Assembly: GCA_026393075.1 (NCBI GenBank)
Contig: JAPLAW010000011.1
Coordinates: 1 to 48,537 of the forward strand
DNA length: 48,537 nt
From: Actinomycetota bacterium
GTDB lineage: Bacteria; Actinomycetota; Actinomycetes; Nanopelagicales; Nanopelagicaceae
Direction: 5' to 3'
Below, in pieces: positions 32,447 through 42,900 of the stretch (the first letter of the stretch is position 1; each line of letters starts with the position of its first letter). The notes below the pieces were generated by a model. That model searched no databases, was not told the DNA's origin, and saw nothing but the letters and a program-made list of their open reading frames with translations. The translations under genes were made by a program, and so were the position numbers.

Positions 32447-34702
32447 CTATTTGATGCGAAGTGAGTTAGTAACTACGAATACTGAGCTAAGTGCCATAGC
32501 TGCAGCGCCATACATTGGGTTAAGTAAGCCGGCAGCTGCAATTGGAATACCAATAACGTTATAGGCAAAAGCCCAAGTTAAATTGCCTTTAATAATCTTG
32601 ATCGTGCGTTCTGATAATTGCAAAGCATCAATTGCGGCATTTAGATCTGGTCGCATCAAAGTGATATCGGCAGCAGCAATAGCGGTATCGGTACCAGTGC
32701 CCATTGCGATACTTAAGTCAGCGGCTGCCAGGGCAGCTGCATCATTTATGCCATCGCCAACCATTAAGACTTTATGACCTTTTGCTTGCAAGTTAGTGAT
32801 TGCAGTTAATTTACTTTCAGGTGAAGCAGCAGCAGTTACATGGCTGATATCAATTCCAACTTTGAGTGCAACTGCGTGTGCAACGCCTGGTGAATCACCA
32901 GTTACTAGCCAAGGGGCAATACCCATTGCTTTAAATTTAGAAATGGTTTCAGCAGCATCGGCCTTAATTTCATCACCTACTGCAAATACTACAACTGCGA
33001 TGCCATCCCAAGCCATGACTGAAACAGTTAGTGCTTGGGCTTGTGCTGCGCTAACTGCGGCTTGAATATCAGGATGGAAATCAACGCTGCTATGTGCGAC
33101 AGCTGCTGGTGAACCAATTAAAACCACCGGGGAGTGCATTCCTAAATTAACTCGGCCAGCTGCGCCATTACCTGGTGATACCGAATAATCCGTAACGGTT
33201 GTTGCTTTAATGCCTTGAGCTGCGATGTATTCGGCGATGGCATGACCAACTGGGTGGGTGTTCTGGCTTTCAATTGAAAGCGCTGAAGATAAGAAAGTCG
33301 CTTCCTTGATTAGCTCCGGATAAATCTGCGCTAATTGCGCTGCTGCGCCTAACGAAACCGTGGCAGAACTAACTTTCATCTGGCCGGTAGTTAAAGTGCC
33401 AGTTTTATCGAGTAATACTCGATCAATTCCGCGGGCTGCTTCGAGCGCGCTAGGGGCTGAAATCACTATTCCACGCTGGGCACCGCGACCAGATGCCACC
33501 ATCAGCGCAACTGGAGTTGCTAAGCCAAGAGCGCACGGGCAGGCAATAACAAGCACTGCGATACCTGTTGCGATTGCATGAGTTAGTTGTGAGTCATAGA
33601 GATACCAGGCTAAGCCAGTAGCAATTGCTACCAAAGTTACGACTGGTACGAATATCGCACTGATTTTATTTACTCGAGTTTGAATAGGTGAACGGCTACC
33701 TTGGGCAGATAAAACCATTGCAGTGATGCGGGCTAACTCAGTATCGCCGCCAATACGTGTTGCTCTAACAACAATTCGCCCATTGTGATTAACGGTTGCG
33801 CCAATAACTTTAGAACCAGGTTTTACTTCAATCGGCAGTGACTCACCTGTGATCATTGAGTTATCAACTGAACTGTTTCCTGAAATTACTTCACCATCAG
33901 TTGCAATTCGCTCACCGGGCTTAACCAAGAATTCATCGCCCACCTGCAAATTAGCGATTGGAATAATTACTTCTTGGCCAGAACGAATAACTTTTACTTC
34001 TTTAGTGCCAAGTTCTAGTAGTGACTGAAGAGCGCTACCGGCCGAAGATTTTGCGCGCGCTTCTAAGTAACGACCTAGAATTACAAAGAGCAGAACACCC
34101 GCGGCAACTTCGGTATAGACATCACCGTTGCCAGTTGAGTTGGCATAAATCGACCAACTAAAAGCGGCAAGTGAACCAAGCGAAACCAAATTATCCATAG
34201 TTAGTGCGCCTTGGCGCTTAGGGTTGATAAAGATTAAGAAATTATTAAAGGCAGCTCGGTGAATTGGAAATGCCACCAGAAGGATAAGTGGCGCCGTCAA
34301 GCCAAGTGCCACCCAGGCGGTTGGTGAGTAAAGCGGATGAGCTAAGCCAAATGCATCTAACTGATCATGCACGAACATATCGATTGAGTGATGCCAGCTC
34401 ATGACCATTGAAATCGTGATCGCTGGGACTGCAAAAAGTATGGAAAGGGCTAAAGCCAGCCCAGAACGCTTGCTATGGAGGGCTAATTGCGAGGGGTCTG
34501 TAACAAGTGTGGCGCTATAGCCGGCGCTCTTAATAGCAGCGATTAGTGTCTTGGTAGCAACGCTATCTTCGGCATTAACGTGCACAGACTCGGTTGCAAA
34601 GCTAACAGTTGCTTTAACGCCAGGGATTGAATTGAGCGCCCCTTCAATGCTGTTTACGCAAGAAGAACAAGTCATACCGCTTACTTTGAAGGTGTAGATC
34701 AA
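32447..34702 (-). CDS. copA: Copper-translocating P1B-type ATPase
   Basis: The 751-residue protein exports Cu(I) from the cytoplasm. It has one N-terminal heavy-metal domain ([15 protein letters not shown]), eight expected membrane helices, the actuator motif TGES, the transmembrane metal site [10 protein letters not shown], the phosphorylation site DKTGTLTTG and the hinge [18 protein letters not shown]. Its ATG overlaps the hisN stop by 4 bases (both on the minus strand), so it is the last gene of an aroA-rsgA-hisN-copA run. No chaperone copZ or CsoR regulator is visible. Confidence 0.95.
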   Translation of the reverse strand: MIYTFKVSGMTCSSCVNSIEGALNSIPGVKATVSFATESVHVNAEDSVATKTLIAAIKSAGYSATLVTDPSQLALHSKRSGLALALSILFAVPAITISMVMSWHHSIDMFVHDQLDAFGLAHPLYSPTAWVALGLTAPLILLVAFPIHRAAFNNFLIFINPKRQGALTMDNLVSLGSLAAFSWSIYANSTGNGDVYTEVAAGVLLFVILGRYLEARAKSSAGSALQSLLELGTKEVKVIRSGQEVIIPIANLQVGDEFLVKPGERIATDGEVISGNSSVDNSMITGESLPIEVKPGSKVIGATVNHNGRIVVRATRIGGDTELARITAMVLSAQGSRSPIQTRVNKISAIFVPVVTLVAIATGLAWYLYDSQLTHAIATGIAVLVIACPCALGLATPVALMVASGRGAQRGIVISAPSALEAARGIDRVLLDKTGTLTTGQMKVSSATVSLGAAAQLAQIYPELIKEATFLSSALSIESQNTHPVGHAIAEYIAAQGIKATTVTDYSVSPGNGAAGRVNLGMHSPVVLIGSPAAVAHSSVDFHPDIQAAVSAAQAQALTVSVMAWDGIAVVVFAVGDEIKADAAETISKFKAMGIAPWLVTGDSPGVAHAVALKVGIDISHVTAAASPESKLTAITNLQAKGHKVLMVGDGINDAAALAAADLSIAMGTGTDTAIAAADITLMRPDLNAAIDALQLSERTIKIIKGNLTWAFAYNVIGIPIAAAGLLNPMYGAAAMALSSVFVVTNSLRIK

Positions 34703-35499
34703 TTTAGGGCCGCCATAACTTTAGAGTGAAGCAGAGTGTTTGTCGAAATTCCGCTACCGCCAAATGGACCAGCTTCGCCCGTTAGATTTGAAAAAGTTCC
34801 GCCAGCTTCGCGCACGATTACATCAAGAGCTGCCATATCCCAAAGCGCTAGTGATGGTTCGGTGGCGATATCAACAGCGCCTTCGGCTACCAACATATGT
34901 GACCAGAAATCTCCGTAGCCGCGAGAACGCGTGCAAGTGCTAATTAAGTTTTGAAACTTTACTAAGCGATCACGCCAGCCTTGGAAATCTGAGTAAGCAA
35001 TCGAAGCATTTGAAAGCTCAGAAACTTTAGAAACCAAAATTTGGCGAGGAGCGCCATTATTTAAAGTTGTGAAAGCACCATTGCCGCTACTTGCGAACCA
35101 ACGTCGAAAGAGAGCAGGAGCGCTGGCTACGCCAACAATTACTTTTTCACTGCCATCACTTTGTCTTTCAACCAAACCAATTAACGTTGCCCAAGTTGGA
35201 ACACCGCGCATGAAATTCTTGGTGCCATCAATAGGGTCCATTACCCAATATCGAGCTGCATCTTTATTCTCGTTACCAAATTCTTCGCCCACTAGACCAT
35301 CTTCTGGTCGGGTAACTGCTAAACGTTTGCGCAACGCTTCTTCAGTTGCTTTATCGGCATCAGTTACTGGGGTGTTATCTGGTTTAGTTGAGACAACTAA
35401 GTCTTGAGCTAAATATCGGGCCATCGTGATTTCATCAGCTATAGCTGCCAGCTCAAGGGCGAGCTCTAAATCAGATTCCAACGAGTATTTTGCGCTCAT
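34699..35499 (-). CDS. hisN: Histidinol-phosphatase, inositol monophosphatase family
   Basis: The 266-residue protein has the IMPase metal-binding motifs [25 protein letters not shown] and [17 protein letters not shown]. The short form with [10 protein letters not shown] is typical of actinobacterial HisN, which dephosphorylates histidinol phosphate; an inositol or 3'-phosphoadenosine phosphatase remains possible from motifs alone. The start at 35499 lies 12 bases after rsgA, and its end overlaps copA by 4 bases. Confidence 0.88.
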   Translation of the reverse strand: MSAKYSLESDLELALELAAIADEITMARYLAQDLVVSTKPDNTPVTDADKATEEALRKRLAVTRPEDGLVGEEFGNENKDAARYWVMDPIDGTKNFMRGVPTWATLIGLVERQSDGSEKVIVGVASAPALFRRWFASSGNGAFTTLNNGAPRQILVSKVSELSNASIAYSDFQGWRDRLVKFQNLISTCTRSRGYGDFWSHMLVAEGAVDIATEPSLALWDMAALDVIVREAGGTFSNLTGEAGPFGGSGISTNTLLHSKVMAALN

Positions 35500-35511
35500 A
35501 ATGAGTCGATT

Positions 35512-36540
35512 CTATTGCTCGATCTCTACCTTCGGGGCATCTAAGAGTGAGCGCAAACTAGCAACTCGAGCTGCTCGCATCGGATCGATTACGCCATTTG
35601 GCGCAGCCCAAATATCTAGTTGGCAGCCGGCGCCATGATGAGCGCAATTGGTCATGCAGGTAGCAGCAATCGGGCTGAGATCTTCGAAGGCAGCAACGAT
35701 GCGATTGGGATCAATATGTGAAAGTCCAAAGGCGCGAATACCTGGGGTATCAATAACCCAACCAATTGCGCCAACGTGTGCGGGTGAAAATAATGGCAAG
35801 GCAACCGCACTTGATGAAGTGTGGCGACCTCGACCAGAAATATCGTTAATCACTCCGGTTGCGCGATCAGCTTCAGGCACGATGGCGTTAATCAAAGTTG
35901 ATTTACCAACACCTGAGTGACCAACTAAAACTGAAATCTTGCCAGTTAACATCGCATGTAGTTTTTGCAGGTCAGCTTCTTTGCTTTCGGTCTTAATTGC
36001 AGTTGTGAAAATCTGCACGCCAAGTGTTTTGTACTCTTCCATAAATTCAGGAATCTCACCTAAATCTGTTTTAGTCACCAAAATAATTGGTGCGATACCT
36101 TCGTTAAATGCGCTAACTAAGAAGCGATCAATTAAGCCGCGACGTGGTGGCGGATTAGTTGCCGCAACCACAATTACTAATTGGTCAATGTTGGCAACAA
36201 TAGTGCGCTCGACTTTTGCAGCGTCATCTACTGTGCGACTGAGTGAATTACGTCGTTCAGTTATTGTCACGATGCGCGCTAACGAATCAGTCTTGCCACT
36301 TACATCGCCGACTAAACCTACGCGATCACCAACAACTACTGACTTTGGTCCAAGCTCGCGAGCTTTCATGGCGGTGACGATTACGCCATCATCAGTAATA
36401 CAAGTTGTTCGACCACGATCTACGGCAGTTACTAATGAAAAGATGGCGTCATCATGTGCTGGACGATCTTTAGTACGGCGGCGCGTACTGCGCGCTGGGC
36501 GCACTCGCGCATCAGATTCGTCGTATTCGCGCGTACTCAT
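35512..36540 (-). CDS. rsgA: Ribosome small subunit GTPase RsgA
   Basis: RsgA is a circularly permuted GTPase that helps 30S maturation. The order G4 (VTKTDLGE), G1 (GHSGVGKSTLINAI), G3 (DTPGIRAFGL) shows the permutation, and a C-terminal zinc knuckle follows (CMTNCAHHGAGC). An N-terminal basic region and OB-fold precede. The ATG at 36540 overlaps the aroA stop in an ATGA and is preferred to the upstream in-frame codon at 36558. The 342-residue length is normal. In M. tuberculosis rsgA (Rv3228) also follows aroA. Confidence 0.95.
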   Translation of the reverse strand: MSTREYDESDARVRPARSTRRRTKDRPAHDDAIFSLVTAVDRGRTTCITDDGVIVTAMKARELGPKSVVVGDRVGLVGDVSGKTDSLARIVTITERRNSLSRTVDDAAKVERTIVANIDQLVIVVAATNPPPRRGLIDRFLVSAFNEGIAPIILVTKTDLGEIPEFMEEYKTLGVQIFTTAIKTESKEADLQKLHAMLTGKISVLVGHSGVGKSTLINAIVPEADRATGVINDISGRGRHTSSSAVALPLFSPAHVGAIGWVIDTPGIRAFGLSHIDPNRIVAAFEDLSPIAATCMTNCAHHGAGCQLDIWAAPNGVIDPMRAARVASLRSLLDAPKVEIEQ

Positions 36541-37835
36541 GCAGTAAGTGAACTCCAAAGGCCAGGGAAATCTGGCAATGTTTTGCGGGTCGTCGCGATG
36601 TTTTCGACTTCAATGCTAGGCACGATTAAGCCAATTGCTGCCCCCGCCGTGGCCAAACGATGATCATCGTAAGTATGGAAAATGCCACCATGAAGTGGGG
36701 CTGGAGTTATGTGAAGCGCAGTTTCTTCTTCGGTTACATTGCCACCAAGAGCGTTAATTTCATTAGTTAGCGCAGCCAAACGATCTGTTTCATGCAAACG
36801 AAGATGGCCGATGCCACGTAGATGTGATGGCGAATCAGCTAAAGCACAAAGAGCTGCGATGGCAGGAGTTAATTCGCCAACATCGTGCAAATCAATATCA
36901 ATGCCATGAATTTTTCCAGTGCCAGTTAGCTTGAGACCGTTACTTACAAATTCAACTTTGGCACCCATCTGCGTCAAGATGTAGCGTAGTTGATCACCAG
37001 GTTGGGTAGTTACTTTCGGCCAATCGGCAATCGTGACATCGCCGCCACAGATCATGGCGATTGATAGGAATGGCGCCGCATTAGATAAATCTGGTTCGAT
37101 CACAAAATCTTGACCAAGTAATTTTCCAGGTAGAACGTGCCAAATATTATTTGCGACATCAACTTCAACAGTGGCACCAAAGAAGCGCAACATATCTACC
37201 GTCATATCTATGTGTGGCATCGATGGAAGTGCGCCACCAACATGTTTAACGGTGATGCCATTTGTCATGCTTGGGCCGATTAATAAAAGCGCTGATAAGA
37301 ACTGGCTAGAAGCGCTCGCATCAATCTCAAGAGCACCCCCTGGAATTTCACCAGTGCCGTTTAGTGTTAGCGGCAAGCTGTAACGGCCATCGTGGGCAAC
37401 TGAAATCCCTAAATCTTCGAGCGCTTTAATTACTGGGCCAAGTGGTCGTTCATGCGAACGAGGATCACCATCGAAAGCTACTGAACCAGTTGCCAGAGCT
37501 GAAAGTGGCGGCAAGAAGCGCATTACGGTGCCGGCATTGCCCACATCGATTTTTACGGGGCCGCTCATTTTTGCAGGCGTAATCTGCCAAGCAGCATCGC
37601 CATCAACTGTAGTTTCAATGATCGAAATTCCTAATTCGCGTAAGCCGGCAACCATTAATTCACTATCGCGCGAAATTAGCGGACGGCGAACTAGCGATGG
37701 GGTAGTTGCTTGTGCCGCCAAAATTAGGGCTCGGTTAGTTACCGATTTTGAGCCCGGAATTGTGACGGTAGCGCTGATTGGCTGGGGGCCACGAAAGATG
37801 GCGGGCCAATTTCCAGAAGCGTGCGCTGAAGTCAT
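36537..37835 (-). CDS. aroA: 3-Phosphoshikimate 1-carboxyvinyltransferase (EPSP synthase)
   Basis: AroA makes EPSP in the shikimate pathway to aromatic amino acids. The protein shows PGSKSVTNRALILAA, the PEP-site GNAGTVMRFL, the EIDASASSQFLSALL strand and YDDHRLATAGAAIGL near the C-terminus. ATG 37835 gives 432 residues; TTG 37841 is just upstream. It heads the minus-strand run aroA-rsgA-hisN-copA and is divergent from the SRAP gene with 43 bases between starts. Confidence 0.96.
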   Translation of the reverse strand: MTSAHASGNWPAIFRGPQPISATVTIPGSKSVTNRALILAAQATTPSLVRRPLISRDSELMVAGLRELGISIIETTVDGDAAWQITPAKMSGPVKIDVGNAGTVMRFLPPLSALATGSVAFDGDPRSHERPLGPVIKALEDLGISVAHDGRYSLPLTLNGTGEIPGGALEIDASASSQFLSALLLIGPSMTNGITVKHVGGALPSMPHIDMTVDMLRFFGATVEVDVANNIWHVLPGKLLGQDFVIEPDLSNAAPFLSIAMICGGDVTIADWPKVTTQPGDQLRYILTQMGAKVEFVSNGLKLTGTGKIHGIDIDLHDVGELTPAIAALCALADSPSHLRGIGHLRLHETDRLAALTNEINALGGNVTEEETALHITPAPLHGGIFHTYDDHRLATAGAAIGLIVPSIEVENIATTRKTLPDFPGLWSSLTA

Positions 37836-37878
37836 GTGCAAACTCTACTGGGTTGGCGATTGCGCTAGCGTTGCGCAT

Positions 37879-38601
37879 ATGTGCGGCCGCTTTGTACAGA
37901 CCCATCAAATGCAGGAGTTAGTCGAAGAATTTTCGGCCCATGGCGCAGTGCCTGCATATTCATTGCCAGCTAGTTGGAATATCGCGCCAACAAATCCGAT
38001 TTATATCGTGCGCGAAAATGGCGGCCAACGCGAATTGGCAACTGCTTCTTGGGGCTTGATCGGAAATTGGCATAAAACTATTTCCGAAGCGCGAGCTTCA
38101 CAATCTCATGCGATCAATGCGCGCTCGGAATCAATCCATGAAAAGCCAACATTTAGAAATGCGTTTAGAACCACTAGGTGTTTGATTCCGGTTCAGGGCT
38201 ATTACGAATGGGCTACCGCCCTCGGTCGCTATAAACCTAAACAAGCTTTCTATATTTCGGGGGCAGATAACCAATCACTTTCCGTTGCTGGGCTCTGGAG
38301 TAGTTGGCGAACACCTGATGGTCAGATCATCGAGAGTGCTTCAATTATTACTCGAGAAGCCGTGGGGGAGTTAGCAACAATTCATAGTCGGATGCCAGTG
38401 ATGATGGCAAAAGATCGTTGGAGCGAGTGGCTTGATCCAAAGTTGCGTGATGTAGCTGTTTTGCAAGTCTTAATGCATCACGAAAAACCAGCTGCAGGGT
38501 TGGTGCCAGTTCCGGTTTCTAGTGCAGTTAATACGGTTGCTGTAAATAACTCAGAATTGATTAAGGAAATCGAACTTGGTGAGCCCGAAACTCTCTTTTA
38601 A
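37879..38601 (+). CDS. SRAP/YedK (HMCES-like) abasic-site protein
   Basis: SRAP proteins crosslink to abasic sites in single-stranded DNA to shield them. The ATG at 37879 places Cys2 as the nucleophile after Met removal (MCGRFVQ). Further active-site blocks are WNIAPTNPIYIVR, the Asn in HAINARSES, the Glu in CLIPVQGYYEWA and the His in IHSRMPVMM. At 240 residues it has the standard length; the frame is open far upstream into antisense aroA, which is not coding. In M. tuberculosis (Rv3226c) it is likewise divergent from aroA. Confidence 0.95.
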   Translation: MCGRFVQTHQMQELVEEFSAHGAVPAYSLPASWNIAPTNPIYIVRENGGQRELATASWGLIGNWHKTISEARASQSHAINARSESIHEKPTFRNAFRTTRCLIPVQGYYEWATALGRYKPKQAFYISGADNQSLSVAGLWSSWRTPDGQIIESASIITREAVGELATIHSRMPVMMAKDRWSEWLDPKLRDVAVLQVLMHHEKPAAGLVPVPVSSAVNTVAVNNSELIKEIELGEPETLF

Positions 38602-38658
38602 TTCCCAGTTCGGCAACGACGTAAAGAATGCAAAATCCCGTGGTTGCGAGATAGCCTT

Positions 38659-38754
38659 ATGGTGATGACATCTACTGAGTTGGTTAAAGCGAGCCCAGCC
38701 GAAAGTGCGTGGAGCGAGATGCCCTTGCCTACACAAATGATGATGAGTAATTAA
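38659..38754 (+). CDS. Possible 31-residue peptide
   Basis: An ATG at 38659 opens 31 codons rich in Met, Ser and Thr and ends two bases before the thioesterase ATG at 38757. No ribosome site or family is recognisable. It may be a leader peptide coupled to the thioesterase or a chance frame. No other structure is seen in 38602-38756. Confidence 0.25.
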   Translation: MVMTSTELVKASPAESAWSEMPLPTQMMMSN

Positions 38755-38756
38755 TT

Positions 38757-39176
38757 ATGAATATCGAGAGTGAGTACTTAGGCGCGGTTGGATTGGCGAC
38801 CATGGTGATTCGCCCTGGAGACACTGCTGTGGCCCTTGGAATCGGTGAATTACCAATTGCTGCTGGCTCACATTTATTAAATGTAATGGAGAGTGCGTGC
38901 GTTACAGCAATTGCCGAGTATTTCGAAGGCAGCGAAACCACCATTTTGAGCGGTAGTTCAATTGAAGTTATAGCTGGTGTTTCAATCGGAACCGAGATTC
39001 GCGGTATGGCTAGATGTATTGAAGTAAACGGAAAAGAATTAACTTTCGAATGCGATATCTACGATGGTGAACGACATATTGCTCATGGTCAAATTAAAAG
39101 AACCGCAGTCGAACGAGTATCTTTCCTCGCCCGAACTGCGGCTCAAACGCTAACTAGCGCGCCACGAATTAATTAA
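38757..39176 (+). CDS. Hotdog-fold thioesterase, FlK-like
   Basis: The 139-residue protein has the single hotdog domain with the long central helix SHLLNVMESACVTAIAEYF and strand blocks SIEVIAGVSIGTEIRG and FECDIYDGERHIAHGQIKR, the pattern of FlK-type acyl-CoA thioesterases (R-V end ERVSF). The usual Thr/Glu/His catalytic set is only partly visible (Glu in MESA). Substrate unknown. It ends one base from the convergent sodN gene. Confidence 0.78.
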   Translation: MNIESEYLGAVGLATMVIRPGDTAVALGIGELPIAAGSHLLNVMESACVTAIAEYFEGSETTILSGSSIEVIAGVSIGTEIRGMARCIEVNGKELTFECDIYDGERHIAHGQIKRTAVERVSFLARTAAQTLTSAPRIN

Positions 39177-39177
39177 T

Positions 39178-39573
39178 TTACTTCTTGGTCTCCCAGAAGA
39201 TCGCTGCAATTTCATCAATCTTGCCAATTAATTTATCTGCAACTGCAACATCCTGTGTGCCCTTAGTACCGGCAGCTCCAGCTAACTTAGTTGCATCGTT
39301 AAAGAGAGTGTGAAGTTGTGGGTATGCCTCAAAGTGATTTGGCTTGAAATAATCTGTCCAGAGAACCCATAGGTGCTCTTTAACTTGATGTGAACGCTCT
39401 TCTTTGATTGCAACTGAGCGAGAACGGAAATCAGCATCTGTGTTAGCTGCATACTTTTCCATGCAAGCCTTAACTGAAAGCGCTTCGATCTTTGCTTGAG
39501 CTGGATCATAAACGCCGCAAGGTAGGTCGCAGTGCGCGTAGACAGTGGTACTTGGCTTTAGAAATGAAATCAT
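39178..39573 (-). CDS. sodN: Nickel superoxide dismutase precursor
   Basis: NiSOD removes superoxide with Ni bound in the N-terminal hook. The hook HCDLPCGVY (His1, Cys2, Cys6) is seen after a 13-residue propeptide MISFLKPSTTVYA, which must be removed by SodX. The rest forms the four-helix bundle (SHQVKEHLWVLWTDYF, LHTLFNDATKLAG). The ATG at 39573 has AAAGGGA upstream; an open frame reaching 39693 is antisense to sodX and is not used. The total of 131 residues is normal. Divergent from sodX. Confidence 0.97.
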   Translation of the reverse strand: MISFLKPSTTVYAHCDLPCGVYDPAQAKIEALSVKACMEKYAANTDADFRSRSVAIKEERSHQVKEHLWVLWTDYFKPNHFEAYPQLHTLFNDATKLAGAAGTKGTQDVAVADKLIGKIDEIAAIFWETKK

Positions 39574-39637
39574 TTGAAGTTCCCTTTCGTGCAATAAACG
39601 TTTGGTTTTTTGATTCCTAAGTGTGACACTACCGCCT

Positions 39638-39991
39638 ATGGGGAAATTTGGCTCGTCCGCTTGGCGCACAGTCGCCGTTGCTGGAGATTCCATGTCACCT
39701 ACGCTGGTGGAAGGCGATTGGCTGGTGGTTTCCTGGGCTGCTGAGCCTGCGGTGCCTAAGTTAAAGGCACTTAAAGTCTATGTAATTGAGCGTGCTGATC
39801 GGCCAGGGGTATTTGTGATTAAACGACTGATTGAAATAGGTAGCGGAGAAAATGCCGGCAAAGTTTGGGTTGAAGGCGACAATGAAGCCAGCACAGATTC
39901 GCGTCAATGGGGTTGGATCAGCGAAAGCGAACTACGTGCGCGCGTGGTATTTCGTTTTAAGAAAGCGGATAGCAAACGCGGTCGAAAGTAA
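39638..39991 (+). CDS. sodX: NiSOD maturation protease SodX (S26 family)
   Basis: This signal-peptidase-like protein removes the NiSOD propeptide. It has the catalytic Ser in AGDSMSPTL, Lys in FVIKRLIE, and the S26 closing block WVEGDNEASTDSRQWG. No membrane anchor is present, as expected for SodX. ATG 39638 is used; GTG 39623 is in frame and neither has a clear ribosome site, so the message may be leaderless. Divergent pairing with sodN, about 65 bases apart, confirms the role. Its stop abuts the end of the convergent kgd gene. Confidence 0.92.
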   Translation: MGKFGSSAWRTVAVAGDSMSPTLVEGDWLVVSWAAEPAVPKLKALKVYVIERADRPGVFVIKRLIEIGSGENAGKVWVEGDNEASTDSRQWGWISESELRARVVFRFKKADSKRGRK

Positions 39992-42900
39992 TTAGCGAGT
40001 GAACGCCTCAGTCATTAGCGCCTTAGCTTCTTCTTCATGCCAATGATGATTTCCAGTTGCAGGTGAAGCACTCGCCAAGCGAGAAACTCGACGAAGTGTG
40101 CGACCACCAAAGCCAGTACCACCGAAGTGTTCAGAAGTACCAAGTGCGATATGTGACCAAGCACCTTGATTAGCTGGTTCATCTTGGACCCAAAGCAGTG
40201 ATGCGTTTGGATGTTTAGCTGCTTCTGCTGCCATCTCGGCTGCAGGCAATGGATACAACTGTTCAACGCGAACGATGGCAGTTGAATTTTCGCCATTCTT
40301 TTCGCGTTCAGCAATTAGATCGTGATAAATCTTGCCCGAACAGAAAATCACACGTGAAGCGTTGGTAACTTTTTCATCACTGATAACTGGGCGGAAAGTA
40401 CCTGAGGTGAAATCGCTTAGTGATGAAGCTGCAGCCTTTAGTCGCAACATTGACTTAGGTGTAAAGACCACCATTGGGCGACGAGCAGGATTAGCCGCAT
40501 GCCAACGCAATAAGTGGAAGTAAGAGGCAGGTGTTGAAGGTTGTGCAACCGTCATATTATTTTCAGCACAGAGCAACAGGTAACGCTCAATGCGACCTGA
40601 TGAGTGATCTGGTCCTTGACCTTCATAACCATGTGGCAACAAGAGAACAATTGAAGAACGCTCGCCCCATTTTTGTAATGCAGATGAAATAAATTCATCA
40701 ACAATTGTTTGTGCGCCATTAGCAAAGTCGCCAGCGGAGTCCACTCACTGGCATTTTCTTTATCAACGATGACTGCGTGACGATTTGAGAAAGTTCCGCG
40801 GCGCGAATCTTGACCAGCTAAACGAATAGGGCGACCTTCAAGAAGTAGCGAACCAAAGGCAAGAGTTTCACCCATAGACCAGTCGATGGTTCCATCATTT
40901 AACATCTCAACGCGCTTAGTTAGTTGCGGAATCAACTTTGGATGAATCGTAAATCCTGCCGGCACTGCAACTTGGGTAGCTGCAATCTGGCGAGCAACGG
41001 CTTCAGTAATTGAAGTGTCAACAGTTGTTGGTGCTGGAACTTGTGCAATCTGGCGGTGCGCTGGTTGTTCAGCTTCGTGATTATGAACTGAAGCAAATAC
41101 GGCTTCGAGTTGATCTTGGAAATCTTTCGCAACTGCTTCGGCTTCTACCTGTGTGATGTCACCGCGACCAATCAAGCTCTCGGTATACAAAGTACGAGTG
41201 GTGCGCTTTGCATCGATCAACTTGTACATAAGTGGCTGAGTGAAACTTGGCTCATCGCCTTCGTTATGTCCACGGCGGCGGTAGCAAACCATGTCAATTA
41301 CTACATCCTTATTAAATTCTTGGCGATATTGGAAAGCTAAATGTGCAACACGGACACATGCTTCAGGATCATCACCATTTACGTGGAATACCGGCGCCTG
41401 AATTATCTTGGCAAAATCAGTTGAATAAGTAGAAGAGCGAGAACCATGAGGTGAAGTAGTAAAACCAACTTGGTTGTTTATAACAATATGTACGGTTCCG
41501 CCGGTGCGATAGCCACGAAGTTGTGACATCTGCAGAGTTTCAGCAACTACACCCTGCCCAGCAAAAGCAGCATCACCGTGCATCAAGATTGGCAGTACTG
41601 AGAAAATATTCTTGATATTTAACTTATCCTGCTTAGCTCGCACAATGCCTTCTAGCACTGGGTTTACCGCCTCAAGGTGCGATGGATTAGCCGCTAAATA
41701 AATCTTTGTGGTAGCCCCTGATTCAGCAGTAAATATGCCTTCAGTGCCTAAGTGGTACTTAACATCACCCGAACCTTGAACTTGATTCTCTTGGTAATGA
41801 CCTTCGAACTCTTGGAAGATCTGACCGTGTGATTTACCGGCAATGTTTGCCAACACATTTAAACGACCACGGTGTGGCATTCCGATACAAACTTCATCAA
41901 GCTTTGATTCTGCAGCTGCTGAAATAACCGCATCAAGAAGTGGAATAACAGCTTCGCCACCTTCAAGTGAGAATCGCTTCTGGCCCACGAACTTAGTTTG
42001 CAAGAATGATTCAAAGGCTTCGGCGCCATTTAGTTTGCGCAAAATACGTAGTTGTTCTTCGCGGGCTACTTTTGGAGTACCAACTTCAATATGCTCTTGC
42101 ATCCACTTACGTTCGGCTGGATTTTCGATAAACATATATTCGACGCCAACTGAGCGACAGTATGAATCGCGGAGAATTCCCAGGATGTTACGAAGTGGCA
42201 TAAATGCTTTGCCACCGAAACCACCAGTTGCAAATTCACGATCTAGATCCCAGAGAGTTAGACCATGTGTTTCAACTTCTAGATCTGGGTGAGAGCGCTG
42301 CATATATTCAAGTGGATCAGTGTCGGCCATTAAGTGACCGTTAGTGCGGTAAGCCTGAATTAATTGCTGAACACGTGCAGTCTTTGAAATATGGTCATCG
42401 CGAGTGAAATCAAGATCGGTAGCCCAATGAATTGGCACATAAGGAATTCGTAGTGCTGCAAAAATATCTTCATAGAAACGATCTGCGCCAAGAAGTAGTT
42501 CATGAATTCGACGCAAGAAGTCACCAGATTGAGCACCTTGAATAACTCGGTGGTCATAAGTGCTAGTTAAGGTAATTACCTTGCTAACAGCCATGCGGGC
42601 CAAGGTTTCATCAGATGCGCCCTGGAATTCAGCTGGGTAATCCATAGCTCCAACGCCAATAATTAAGCCTTGACCTTGAACTAAGCGTGGAACTGAGTGA
42701 ACAGTGCCCAATGTGCCTGGGTTTGTAAGGGAGGCTGTAGTACCTGCGTAATCCTCAACAGTAAGTGTGCCACCGCGTGCTTTGCGAATAACTTCTTCAT
42801 AAGCACTTACAAATTGTGCGAAATCTAAATCTTCGCAACCCTTAATTGACGGAACCAACAATTGACGCGAACCGTCGGGCTTAGCTAAATCGATTGCGAT

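Noticed and set aside
35939-36547. 202-codon plus-strand ORF
   Set aside because: Antisense shadow of rsgA, which has all GTPase motifs.
37528-37878. Long N-terminal extension of the SRAP protein
   Set aside because: The upstream part of the open frame is antisense to aroA, and the catalytic Cys must be residue 2, so the start is ATG 37879.
41843-42292. 149-codon plus-strand ORF inside kgd
   Set aside because: Antisense shadow of the conserved E1 domain of Kgd.
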